DNA from: Dyella terrae
GTDB taxonomy: Bacteria > Pseudomonadota > Gammaproteobacteria > Xanthomonadales > Rhodanobacteraceae
Direction: 5' to 3'
Length of the DNA stretch: 64,000 nt
Assembly (NCBI RefSeq): GCF_022394535.1
Contig: NZ_CP089414.1
Location: 3,658,001 to 3,722,000, forward strand
Numbering within the stretch: position 1 is the first letter of the stretch; the number at the start of each line of letters is the position of its first letter. The translations under genes were made by a program, and so were the position numbers. The notes beneath the pieces were generated by a model. The model saw nothing but the letters and a program-made list of their open reading frames with translations, was not told the origin of the DNA and did not search any database. Shown piece by piece: positions 46,407 to 54,641 of the stretch.

Positions 46407-46622
46407 ATGAAATCCGTCTATTCCGTTTGCGAACGCGAAGGTCGCCAGTGGTGCATTACGCTCGGCAAGCGTCTCGTGCGCAGCCAACTGTGCCCGGCGG
46501 TCGCCATCAAGCTGGCACGTCGCCTAGCGCGTGAACATCATGACGTGACCGGCGTGCCGGCACGCGTCGAATTTCTCGGCGGCAAGATGCCCATTGTGCT
46601 GGCTAACTATGGCATGCAGTGA
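46407..46622 (+). CDS. Small hypothetical protein
   Basis: 71-aa basic protein (MKSVYSVCEREGRQWCITLG, then a helix PAVAIKLARRLAREHHD, then VPARVEFLGGKMPIVLANYG). An AGGAGGAA precedes the ATG at 46407, a strong ribosome-binding site. The pattern of short beta strands around a helix recalls small DUF2188-like proteins, but I cannot assign it firmly. It lies between two inverted-repeat elements. Confidence 0.65.
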   Translation: MKSVYSVCEREGRQWCITLGKRLVRSQLCPAVAIKLARRLAREHHDVTGVPARVEFLGGKMPIVLANYGMQ

Positions 46623-46630
46623 CCTGCATT

Positions 46631-46698
46631 AAGAGCCGCTAACAAAACTACTGCGCGACTATCAGGCGGGCGCTCGCTACGTTTTGTTAGCGACTCTT
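46631..46698. repeat. Inverted-repeat element (18-bp arms)
   Basis: AAGAGCCGCTAACAAAAC (46631-46648) and GTTTTGTTAGCGACTCTT (46681-46698) are reverse complements with one mismatch, separated by 32 bases. There is no coding capacity. The AT-rich arm end and short length suggest a miniature inverted-repeat element or an insertion-sequence remnant. Confidence 0.55.
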
Positions 46699-46706
46699 GG
46701 CCCTCC

Positions 46707-46740
46707 AAAAAAAGACCCTCGGCGTGTAGGCGCCGAGGGT
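46707..46740 (-). terminator. Rho-independent terminator of TAA2
   Basis: On the minus strand, the stem ACCCTCGGCG / CGCCGAGGGT (arms at 46731-46740 and 46715-46724, loop of six) is followed by seven T residues after one or two bases (A-run at 46707-46713 on the plus strand). It lies 42 bases past the TAA2 stop. Confidence 0.88.
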
Positions 46741-46781
46741 GAGAAAAGCGGCGACCAGGGTCCATCGCCGCTGCGTGCTCG

Positions 46782-49361
46782 TTACAAGTCGATACCGAAA
46801 CCCGCACCCACCGAGGTCTGCGATCCGCTGGTGGTTGCGCCTACGCTGATGTGCGCGGCGTTGCCTACCGGCGTGGCATAGCCCACCGAGATCGCCGAAC
46901 GCGCACCCTGATAGCCCACGCCCGCCGAGATGCGGCCGATGCCCGTAGCGCCCGACGCGTTGATGGCCATCTGCGTCGACGCCGCGCCCATCGCGCCCTG
47001 GTCGTTGATCTTCTTGTTGACCTGCGTGAACTGGTCATTCATTTCCTGACGCAGGGCACCGATGCCGGAGTTTGCGTCGTAATTGGCAATGGCCTGGTTG
47101 GTATACGCATTGGCCGACTGCACCGCCTGCTGCGATGACGCATCGGTGTACGTCTTGGCCGTCTGCAGTGCCTGGGTCACCTGCGCGCTGACTTGTCCCA
47201 CGTTGGTAGCGTCGGTGGCATTTACGCCGGCGGCGACATTGACGATCTGACGCTGATTGGACGTCGTGCCCACCGACACCGTGTTCGCCTGATTGGCCAC
47301 CGAGCCCTGGCCCAGTGCCACCGCATTGGTGGCGCTGGCGGACGAACCCTGACCGACTGCTGTGCCGGAAGCTGCCGTTACGGAGGCGCTTTCACCCACT
47401 GCCACCGCGTTGGTCGCTGCGGCAGCGATGGTGGTGTTGGCGCCGACCGCCGTACTGCCATCGGCATTCACCTTGGCATTACCACCGAAGGCGGTGTCGT
47501 TGGGACCATGCGCGAGTGCGCCGCCACCCACCGCCGTGCCGTTGTCACCGCCCGCACCCACCATCGCACCGCTGCCAATGGCCACGGTATTGGCATCCTT
47601 GGCGCTGGCATTAGTCATGCTGTCACCCTGACCGTTCACGGCGAACGTGCCCGGCATGCCGCCGCCCGTGCCCAACTGCTGGCTCAGCGCGATGTAATCC
47701 GTGGTGAGCGTCGACAACGCGCCGTTGATGGTGTTGGTCGCACTGGTGAGCTGGCCCATATTCACCGCATCCATCGGCGCCACGCCGGCAGCGACGTTGT
47801 GGATCTGCGTACCGCTGGTGCCTTGCAACGTGATGCCAGCCTTGGTGGCGTTGTCATAGCCGATGGCCAGTGGATTGGCACTACCGCCAGATTGCTGCAA
47901 CGTCGCCACATCTTGATTGAGCGCGGTTTCGCCGGAATCCAATGCAGAGATGGCCGAACCCACGTTGGAGTACGTCGTGCCTTGGACGGTGTACGACGGC
48001 ACCAACCCATTGGCCACCGTGGCGCCGCCACCCAGTGCCGTCGCCACGGACGTGGCCGTCGCGGTGAGTTGCCCTAGGTTGACGGCATCCGTGCTTTGCG
48101 TACCCGCAGCAACATGGATGATCTGCCGCTCCGCACCCGTGGCGCCAACCGACACGCTGTTGTCGCGGTCACCCACCGAGTTCGCGCCGAGTGCGACTGC
48201 GTTGTTGCTGGTGACGGAGGTCGCGGTACCTAGCGCCGTGCCCTGCGCTCCGGTCACCTGTGCGGTCGCGCCCAGCGCGACGGAGTTGTCTGTCACGGCA
48301 TTGGAGCCCGCACCAACGGCGATAGCCTGTGTGCCCGTTGCCGCAGCGGCAAAGCCATTGACCACCGCGTAATCACCGCTGGCGCCCGCACCTAAACCCA
48401 TCACGGTGTCGCCTGTGCCAAGCGCCTGTGCTTGCGTGCCCACCACCGTGCCGTAAGCGCCACTGGCAGCCGCTTGGCTGCCAATAGCCACGCTCGCATC
48501 ACCGAGCGCTTGTGCGGCGGTACCCACGGCGACGGCATAGTCGGTGCCCGTCGCGTTCGCGCTGTTGCCAATCGCCACCGTGTTCTGCTGAGAAGCATTG
48601 GCGCCCACGCCAATAGCGGTGGCGCCGTGGGCGAGGGCCTGCGCGCCAGGACCCACGGCCGTGGCGTAGTCGCCCGACGCCACGGCGGCGACGGGGTTGC
48701 CCGAGACGTCGAACGATTTTGGATTGCCACTGGAATCGACCACGTAACCGCCGATCGCCACGCTGCTCAGGCCCGTGGCCTGCGCGTTGGCACCGGCGGC
48801 GATGGCGTTGTAGTTACTGGCATTGGCGCTGTAGCCCAGTGCCGTGGCGTAGTTCGCGCCGGTGGTGGCGCTATGGCCGATGGCCGAGGAACCGATACCC
48901 ATGGCGAAGGTGTTGCCGCCGATGGCGGTGCTGTAGTCGTCATTGGCAAAGCTGTTGTAGCCGACCGCGCTGCTCTCGGTGCCCATGGCGGTGCTCATGG
49001 CGCCGGCGGCAACGCTGTGAGTACCCAGTGACAAGGCCGAATCGCTGCCGTCGCCTGCGCCATCCGCAGAGAAATAAGGGTCGGCCGGCGTGGATACCTG
49101 TGGCGTCACCTGCGCCAGCTGCAGCGAAGGCGCTGCGGCGGTGGTGTCGGTACTCGTGCCCGTGCTGGCGGAAGAAGGGGCTGTACTGTCGGCCGCCATG
49201 GCGCCGGTGGCCAGCATCGAGCCGGTGGCAAGCGAGGCGACGGCCAGTATCGCCCTGGCGCGCCTGACGCTATTGCCCTTGCCGTGCGACTTCGCCAGTT
49301 CGCTGGCGACGACCAGCATGCCGCGCGCGGCATTCCATATCTTGCTGTGGATTGCGTTCAT
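46782..49361 (-). CDS. Trimeric autotransporter adhesin, YadA-like (TAA2)
   Basis: 859-aa surface adhesin, intact. It opens with an extended signal peptide (MNAIHSKIWNAARGMLVVAS) and a cleavage region ATGAMAADS. Residues about 100-420 are YadA head repeats of 14-15 residues (variants of SVAIGxxAxAxGxxAxAxG). Neck motifs read [20 protein letters not shown] and RQIVNVAAGVNATDATNVGQ. A coiled-coil stalk (QTAKTYTDASSQQAVQSANA) and the YadA anchor (ISAGVGYQGARSAISVGYAT ... GAGFGIDL) close it. The final third is closely similar to TAA3. It is transcribed away from the sedolisin gene end, with its own terminator. Confidence 0.92.
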   Translation of the reverse strand: MNAIHSKIWNAARGMLVVASELAKSHGKGNSVRRARAILAVASLATGSMLATGAMAADSTAPSSASTGTSTDTTAAAPSLQLAQVTPQVSTPADPYFSADGAGDGSDSALSLGTHSVAAGAMSTAMGTESSAVGYNSFANDDYSTAIGGNTFAMGIGSSAIGHSATTGANYATALGYSANASNYNAIAAGANAQATGLSSVAIGGYVVDSSGNPKSFDVSGNPVAAVASGDYATAVGPGAQALAHGATAIGVGANASQQNTVAIGNSANATGTDYAVAVGTAAQALGDASVAIGSQAAASGAYGTVVGTQAQALGTGDTVMGLGAGASGDYAVVNGFAAAATGTQAIAVGAGSNAVTDNSVALGATAQVTGAQGTALGTATSVTSNNAVALGANSVGDRDNSVSVGATGAERQIIHVAAGTQSTDAVNLGQLTATATSVATALGGGATVANGLVPSYTVQGTTYSNVGSAISALDSGETALNQDVATLQQSGGSANPLAIGYDNATKAGITLQGTSGTQIHNVAAGVAPMDAVNMGQLTSATNTINGALSTLTTDYIALSQQLGTGGGMPGTFAVNGQGDSMTNASAKDANTVAIGSGAMVGAGGDNGTAVGGGALAHGPNDTAFGGNAKVNADGSTAVGANTTIAAAATNAVAVGESASVTAASGTAVGQGSSASATNAVALGQGSVANQANTVSVGTTSNQRQIVNVAAGVNATDATNVGQVSAQVTQALQTAKTYTDASSQQAVQSANAYTNQAIANYDANSGIGALRQEMNDQFTQVNKKINDQGAMGAASTQMAINASGATGIGRISAGVGYQGARSAISVGYATPVGNAAHISVGATTSGSQTSVGAGFGIDL
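47056..47147. repeat. 92-bp inverted repeat, left copy (in TAA2)
   Basis: This block is the exact reverse complement of 57984-58075 in TAA3, encoding the stalk segment TDASSQQAVQSANAYTNQAI and the following residues. The flanking homologous DNA differs at many synonymous sites, so perfect identity over 92 bases suggests recent gene conversion or recombination. Confidence 0.85.
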
Positions 49362-49519
49362 TGATTTCTCCCCGCTGGGTTTTCGGCGATGCCTGGCCTG
49401 CGTCCTGCCGTGGGGCGCGCATGGATGGCATCGCTGTCGGACGTATGGACGTCCATGGAATGGTGGGTTGGATGGCTTGATCGTCCGGCGCGCGATCGCT
49501 GTCGCACGCCGGAGTGGAC

Positions 49520-51766
49520 TCAGTTGTAGGAGCCGAGCACCGAGACGCCGGTAAACACGGCCGGACTGGTCACCGTCACGTAATACGTTCCCGCCGTTGG
49601 CGCACGCACCACCACGGCTTCCGTGTTGGTGTTGGCGTGGGCGGAGACGTAGTCGTACGAGGTGGCGCTGGCCGCGCTGCCGCGCTTGACGTACAGCGAC
49701 ACATCGCCACTGCCGCCACTGGTGCGGAACGTCAGGGTGGTTGTGCCCGCGGGTACAAACAACGTGAACTGCTGGCTGCTGCCAGCCGGTCCCAGTGTGG
49801 TCACGGCCACGCCGTTACTGAGCGCGATCGGCGCTGCCGGTGGCGGATTGGTGGTTGCCGGGCTGCCATTGCCCCATATGTAGGCAAGGGCGTTGAACTG
49901 GCTGATGTCCAGCGAACCGAAGCCCGTGGTGAAGTCCCAGCCTGTGGCGGCGTTGTAGCCGTAGGTATGGCCGCCAAAGGCCACGCCGTTGTTGCCCGCG
50001 GTCACGTCGTGCAGCACGGCCGCATTATTCGGGAAATCGCGATACATCATGCTGGCCGGAAAGCCGATGGAGTTGTTGGCGTAGGTCTGCACGCGGGCAA
50101 ACACGCCCACGAAGATTGGCGAAGCCAGACTGGTGCCGCCCACCGCGTAGCGCGTGCCATCGATGAAGATCTGCGCGCCCGTGTACGAGGATGCATCGAA
50201 AGCAATGTCAGGCACCTGGCGCACCGTGGCGCCAAGGCCAGAGGCCTGCCACGCCGGTGCGGTTTCGAACAGGCTCTTGCCGCCGGTGCTGGCCCAGATG
50301 CGTTCGTTGCCATCGTCCGCCGCTGCCACGCCATCGTTCCAGGTCGTTTCGCCGGCCCAGGCGGTACCGTTGGTCATCAGCTCGGTGCCGCCGACGGCGA
50401 TCACGTTGGGCGACGTTGAGGGTTCGCTCACCGAGTAGGTCGAGAGGCTGAATGGTGAAGGCAGCACCACGCCTGCGCCGCTGGCGAACTCGCCGTCGGT
50501 GGTGACGTATACGCCCTGGTCGCCCGAGGCGACGGAGAACGTCTGGCCCTGCGCGACGGCCTGCGCGAAGACGGCGTCATCCGCTGCCTGTGTGCCGCTT
50601 TGATTGGCGATGGTTTCGTCTTCGCCCAGCGAGACGTTGATCACCTTGGCGAGCGTGGTATCCGTGACGGCGGCGTTGTAGGCCGCGGTGATGCCCGCGT
50701 CGGTCAGTTCTTCGTCTGCGGCACCGTCCTGTCCATTCGCCGCCGTGTAGAACACCAGCTGCTTCACACCGCCGGAGGTGCCGACGATGGACTGTGAGTC
50801 GAGGTTCCACTCCATGTCCGAGCTGGGGTCGTCGGAGAAGTCCACGGCCGAGCCGAGCGTCACCGGTACCACGCGGACGTTGGTGGCGTTCATCGCCACC
50901 GCCGTGGTCATGGTGTTGAGGTCCTGCTGCGTCTGTGTGAGATCACCCCAGGTAATGATGCCCACCGTGGTGTTGAAAGCTGTCGGTGTGCTGCCCGCGT
51001 CGTAGATCGTCGGGAATTGCGTGGGCGAGTGCGTCACCGCGGACGCCGTGCCCTGGGTAGCGACATTCGTCGTTGCCGTCACCGGCCTGCCGAGGAAGCT
51101 CAGCGGATGCTTGTGTTCAATGTTCTGCAGGCCGATCACCGAGCCGACAATGCCGCCGAGCGACTGCGGGACCATCACGTCGCTGTCGTTGCCGAAGCGT
51201 TGCTTGCCGTTCTCGGTGTAGGTCTTCATGGAGGCGTTGAACGCCGTGGCTACGGTGGCGGCATTGCCATCGGCATAGACCAGCGTGTTGTTCGGCGACA
51301 CGGTGATACGGGTAAAGCCCGACTGCTGCAGGTGTGTCACGACGGCCTGTACCTGGGCATCGGTCGGCGCATAAGTCGCCTTAAATTGCGCAGGCGTGAG
51401 GAACTTGCCAAATACCGCGTTACCCGGTGTGTTCACGTTCTTGATGAACGCTTGCAGCTGGTCCGCGTTGCGCAGGTTCAGGCCAACGGCGATGTGCAGC
51501 AGCTTGCTGTTGGCCAACGGTGTTACCACCGCGGACACCTGCGGCTGGCCGTGGCGGTTGACGGCATAGTTGGTGTGCGTCACGGGTGCTTGCCCGGCGC
51601 GTGCCGACGATGTGGTTACCGTCTTCAACAGCGCGGCGTGGCTGTGGGTTGGCGCCCAGTCGCTCGCGTGCGCAGCCAGCGGGCTGAAGGCGAGTGCGAG
51701 GGCCATGGGCAGAAAGGCTTTGCGGGCGGGCAGGCCTGCATGAGTCGTACGAGTGCGGCTGGACAT
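49520..51766 (-). CDS. Sedolisin (S53) serine-carboxyl peptidase with PPC domain
   Basis: 748-aa secreted protease of the pseudomonalisin/kumamolisin family. Signal peptide (LPMALALAFSPLAAHAS), an activation propeptide at about residues 40-230 (NADQLQAFIKNVNTPGNAVFGKFLT in the middle), then the catalytic domain. Catalytic Glu and Asp lie in SSDMEWNLDSQSIV and the serine in the family motif GGTSLASPIFVG. The C-terminal 95 residues form a pre-peptidase C-terminal (PPC) beta-domain (SSQQFTLFVPAGTTTLTFRT, GDVSLYVKRG), usually removed during maturation. The ATG at 51766 is chosen for the signal peptide and an upstream GGGGA. It lies just upstream of TAA2 on the same strand, 158 bases away. Confidence 0.92.
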   Translation of the reverse strand: MSSRTRTTHAGLPARKAFLPMALALAFSPLAAHASDWAPTHSHAALLKTVTTSSARAGQAPVTHTNYAVNRHGQPQVSAVVTPLANSKLLHIAVGLNLRNADQLQAFIKNVNTPGNAVFGKFLTPAQFKATYAPTDAQVQAVVTHLQQSGFTRITVSPNNTLVYADGNAATVATAFNASMKTYTENGKQRFGNDSDVMVPQSLGGIVGSVIGLQNIEHKHPLSFLGRPVTATTNVATQGTASAVTHSPTQFPTIYDAGSTPTAFNTTVGIITWGDLTQTQQDLNTMTTAVAMNATNVRVVPVTLGSAVDFSDDPSSDMEWNLDSQSIVGTSGGVKQLVFYTAANGQDGAADEELTDAGITAAYNAAVTDTTLAKVINVSLGEDETIANQSGTQAADDAVFAQAVAQGQTFSVASGDQGVYVTTDGEFASGAGVVLPSPFSLSTYSVSEPSTSPNVIAVGGTELMTNGTAWAGETTWNDGVAAADDGNERIWASTGGKSLFETAPAWQASGLGATVRQVPDIAFDASSYTGAQIFIDGTRYAVGGTSLASPIFVGVFARVQTYANNSIGFPASMMYRDFPNNAAVLHDVTAGNNGVAFGGHTYGYNAATGWDFTTGFGSLDISQFNALAYIWGNGSPATTNPPPAAPIALSNGVAVTTLGPAGSSQQFTLFVPAGTTTLTFRTSGGSGDVSLYVKRGSAASATSYDYVSAHANTNTEAVVVRAPTAGTYYVTVTSPAVFTGVSVLGSYN

Positions 51767-52140
51767 CTTCGATCCCCGGGATGCGTGGGGCCGGCGCGGC
51801 CCCAATTCGAATAGGCGCCCGACTGGCGCTTTACCAAGCGCGGATAACTAGCGACGATCCCGAGTACCCCATGCCTCGTTGCGCGAGGCATCCCCTGGTC
51901 TGCAGCGGCGACGTGCTAGCCAGACGACGGCTTGAATTCAGCTTTCACCAGACGCACTGCACAACACACGCACCCACTCCCACTATTTCTCACGCTTGCT
52001 CACGCAGCCCACGCAATCGCACGCAAGCCCTTGTGAGCAAGCCAGCGAATTCCAAAAAAGACCTGCTCGCGCTGTTGACGGAACGGACGTCACGCCCGCA
52101 GAGTGTCGGAACTTCCCTAGAACTACCGATGCCAGGCCGC
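51767..52140. other. Divergent intergenic region, sedolisin / response regulator
   Basis: 374 bases between divergent genes. The frame of the response regulator stays open through much of it, but the translation (His/Arg/Thr-rich, no domain) is unlike a protein, so I treat it as promoter and leader. A run of CACGCA-like repeats (about 51955-52025: CACACGCACCCACTCC, CACGCTTGCTCACGCAG, CACGCAAG) is the only pattern seen. No promoter can be called with confidence. Confidence 0.5.
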
Positions 52141-52887
52141 ATGAACGACGGAGCCTCGAAAACAAACGCCCGAACGCCCGATCGCGCGTGGCATGTCGGC
52201 GTGCTGGAAGACGACGCGCAATTGCGCGAAGGCATCATCATTCCAGGGCTTCGTTACTTCGGTTTTCAGGTGACGGGCGCGGGTTCGGTGGCGGAGCTGT
52301 ATCGCCACATGTTGAGCAGGCGTTTCGACATGGTGGTGCTGGATATCGGCCTGCCTGACGACAGCGGTCTCAATGTGGTGAAACACCTGCGCGAAATTTC
52401 CACGCTTGGCATCGTCATGCTGACCGGAAACACAGGCATGGACGACCACGTCACTGCGCTGACGCGCGGCGCGGATGCGTTCCTCAACAAACCGGTAAAC
52501 ATCGAGGTGCTGGCCGCCACCTTGCACAGCGTGGGGCGCCGCCTTGTCGGCGTGGCTGGAGCGGGCGGTGCGGTGACGACGTCAGCGGGCTTGGGCCGCT
52601 GGCGGCTGGATACCGACGACTGGTGCCTGGTCACCCCCGTGGGGCAGGCGCTACCGCTGACCGCGCCGGAGCGTTGCATCCTGCGTGTGCTGATGGCGGT
52701 GCGCGGTGAGCCGGTGTCGCGCGAAAAACTGATCAGCGCGTTGACCTCCGACATTTATGAGTTCGACCCGCACCGCCTGGAAATGATGGTGCACCGGCTC
52801 CGCCGCAAAGCGCAGGATGCCGCGGGCCAACCGCTGCCGTTGCTCACGTCGCGCGGGCAGGGGTATCTCTTCGCCAGCGATGCTTGA
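52141..52887 (+). CDS. OmpR/PhoB-type response regulator
   Basis: 248-aa two-component regulator. Receiver domain at about residues 17-130: acidic pair in VLEDDAQLR, phospho-acceptor Asp in MVVLDIGLPDDSG, Thr in VMLTGNTG and Lys in FLNKPVN. The C-terminal winged helix (PLTAPERCILRVLMAVRGEP, REKLISALTSDIYEFDPHRL, LEMMVHRLRRK, SRGQGYLF) is of the PhoB type. The ATG at 52141 is chosen (AGG shortly upstream); 52129 is an alternative. It is convergent with the histidine kinase gene, 26 bases apart, and the two are presumably partners. Targets are unknown, but adhesin and protease genes lie on both sides. Confidence 0.88.
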   Translation: MNDGASKTNARTPDRAWHVGVLEDDAQLREGIIIPGLRYFGFQVTGAGSVAELYRHMLSRRFDMVVLDIGLPDDSGLNVVKHLREISTLGIVMLTGNTGMDDHVTALTRGADAFLNKPVNIEVLAATLHSVGRRLVGVAGAGGAVTTSAGLGRWRLDTDDWCLVTPVGQALPLTAPERCILRVLMAVRGEPVSREKLISALTSDIYEFDPHRLEMMVHRLRRKAQDAAGQPLPLLTSRGQGYLFASDA

Positions 52888-52913
52888 TTTTTTTCGTCCG
52901 TATGGACGTCCAT

Positions 52914-54401
52914 TCAAAGCGGTATCGTTGATTCATCATGGAGCGGCAGGCGGATGACGAAGGCCGTTCCCTGCATCGGTGTGCTGGTGACGTCGATGAC
53001 GCCGTGCGCGGCATCCACCATGCTGGACACCACGGAAAGGCCCAGCCCGGTACCGCGCCCGAACGGTTTGGTGGTGTAGAACGGCTCGAATACTTTGGCG
53101 CGGACGTCATCGCTCATGCCGACGCCCGAATCGGCTAGCGCGAGCTTCAGCATGGGTGGCGTGCCATCGCTTTCCAATCGCAAGGTAAACAAGCCGCCCT
53201 CGGGCATGGCATCTCGCGCGTTCGCGGCGATGTTAAGGATCATGAGTTCGAACTGGCCGCGATCAAGCTGCAAAAGCAGCTCGCCGGGCGATGCCTGGAT
53301 GTCGAGCTGGATGTAGTTGCCCAGCAGTTGGTGCAGCATCGGCTCGAGTTCTGCTACGGCGGTCGCGGCGTCGAATACTTGGCTGACGCCTACTTCCTGC
53401 CGGCTGAAATTGAGCAATTTCCGGCTGATGGTGAGCGCGCGCAGCGCGGCCAGTTCGATGCCTTGCATGGCGTTGAGCAAGGCGGGTGTGCCCAGGTCGG
53501 CCAACTGCTCGCGTTGCGAGGCGTAGCCCAGTACCACGTTCAACACATTGTCGAAGTCATGGGCGACGCCACTAGCGGCGCGCCCGATGGCATCGAGCTT
53601 CTGCGAGTGGATCAACTGGTTCTGCGTGCGCTCGCGTTCCTCCATTTCCTGCTTCAGTCGCTCGTTGGCGCGGGCGAGCGCTTCGCCGCGCTGCAATGCG
53701 TCGGACAACATTTGGCGTAGGGCACGCGTGGTGCAGTCGATGGCATAGGCGACAAGGATGTAGGCGACCAGAAGCATGGGCAGCGCATGGAATGCCCACC
53801 AAAAATCCTTGGTTGCGCCGGGTAGCCAAAGCGCATCGGCGAGCTGTCCCAGCGCAAAGCAGCCGACGATGGCGGTGAACACGGTCCATAACGTGCGCCT
53901 ACCGAGCACTACGCCTGCAATCGCCAGCAGTAGCGTCGGCGATGGGTCGGGTGGCGCATGGCGATAGCCGGTGGTTGCAAAATTGCCGGCCAACGTAAGC
54001 AGGTACACGCAAAGAAACAGCTGAATGCCACGGTTGAAGTGACCGCGCCGGATCATCAGTACACCGATCCATGCGCCCATGGTGAGGGCAATGTCTGCGA
54101 TGAGATCGGTGATGTCGGCAGCCGACCACACCGTTGGCAATGCAGCGCTGGGTTCGGCATAGATGTAGTACAGGCGAACCAGCAACGCCTGCAGTCCGAC
54201 CGCCATCATCAGGATCTGGACGAAGCGGGCGTTTAAACGATCAACAGGATCCCTTGTTGGTGCACGGTCCAGCCACTCCCTGACGGCCCGTAGTCCTGGA
54301 ATGGTCACGCACTCCCCCAGAAAACGAACAACAATCGCCGCGTTTTTCCGATCCCCATCGGTAGACGCGACCTGAAGACCCCATTCTTCCGCGCTTGTCA
54401 C
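52914..54401 (-). CDS. Membrane histidine kinase
   Basis: Up to 495 aa. About six membrane helices (residues 60-225) form an integral sensor with little periplasmic loop, followed by a coiled coil (ALARANERLKQEMEERERTQ) and the kinase core: H-box SGVAHDFDNVLNVV, N-box LNIAANARDAMP, G1 ADSGVGMSD, F-box FEPFYTTK and G2 GRGTGLGLSVVSSM. No receiver domain is attached. The start is uncertain: GTG at 54401 has no clear ribosome-binding site, while GTG at 54308 follows GGGGGAG closely. The gene converges on the response-regulator gene, an unusual arrangement for a two-component pair. Confidence 0.87.
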   Translation of the reverse strand: MTSAEEWGLQVASTDGDRKNAAIVVRFLGECVTIPGLRAVREWLDRAPTRDPVDRLNARFVQILMMAVGLQALLVRLYYIYAEPSAALPTVWSAADITDLIADIALTMGAWIGVLMIRRGHFNRGIQLFLCVYLLTLAGNFATTGYRHAPPDPSPTLLLAIAGVVLGRRTLWTVFTAIVGCFALGQLADALWLPGATKDFWWAFHALPMLLVAYILVAYAIDCTTRALRQMLSDALQRGEALARANERLKQEMEERERTQNQLIHSQKLDAIGRAASGVAHDFDNVLNVVLGYASQREQLADLGTPALLNAMQGIELAALRALTISRKLLNFSRQEVGVSQVFDAATAVAELEPMLHQLLGNYIQLDIQASPGELLLQLDRGQFELMILNIAANARDAMPEGGLFTLRLESDGTPPMLKLALADSGVGMSDDVRAKVFEPFYTTKPFGRGTGLGLSVVSSMVDAAHGVIDVTSTPMQGTAFVIRLPLHDESTIPL

Positions 54402-54641
54402 GCGTGAGCAAGAGAAAATGTTGGTGAGGTTGGAGAGCTGCGTGCTGCTGGTGTGGGAGCGTGCGTGACTTGCCTGCTGACCTCACTGAATCTCCGGACG
54501 GCATCACACCAACGGGGCGCACTGCGCCTCATTCAACAGGTCGCCGCAGGTGAGCGTCGACGGGATCGGCTTTGGGGAGATCGCCGACCGTCGTGCCGTG
54601 GAAGCGGTTACGCAGCTAGCGGCCATTCGGGGAGGAATCGG

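Noticed and set aside
51694..52140. Long N-terminal extension of the response regulator open frame
   Set aside because: The translated extension is His/Arg/Thr-rich and lacks any domain; the receiver domain starts soon after the ATG at 52141, giving a normal-length PhoB-type regulator.
49442..52913. 15-mer CGTATGGACGTCCAT, containing the palindrome ATGGACGTCCAT, at both 49442-49456 and 52899-52913
   Set aside because: One copy is upstream of TAA2 but the other lies between the convergent ends of the regulator and kinase genes, where an operator is unlikely. A few chance 15-mer matches are expected in a window this long, so I do not claim a shared site.
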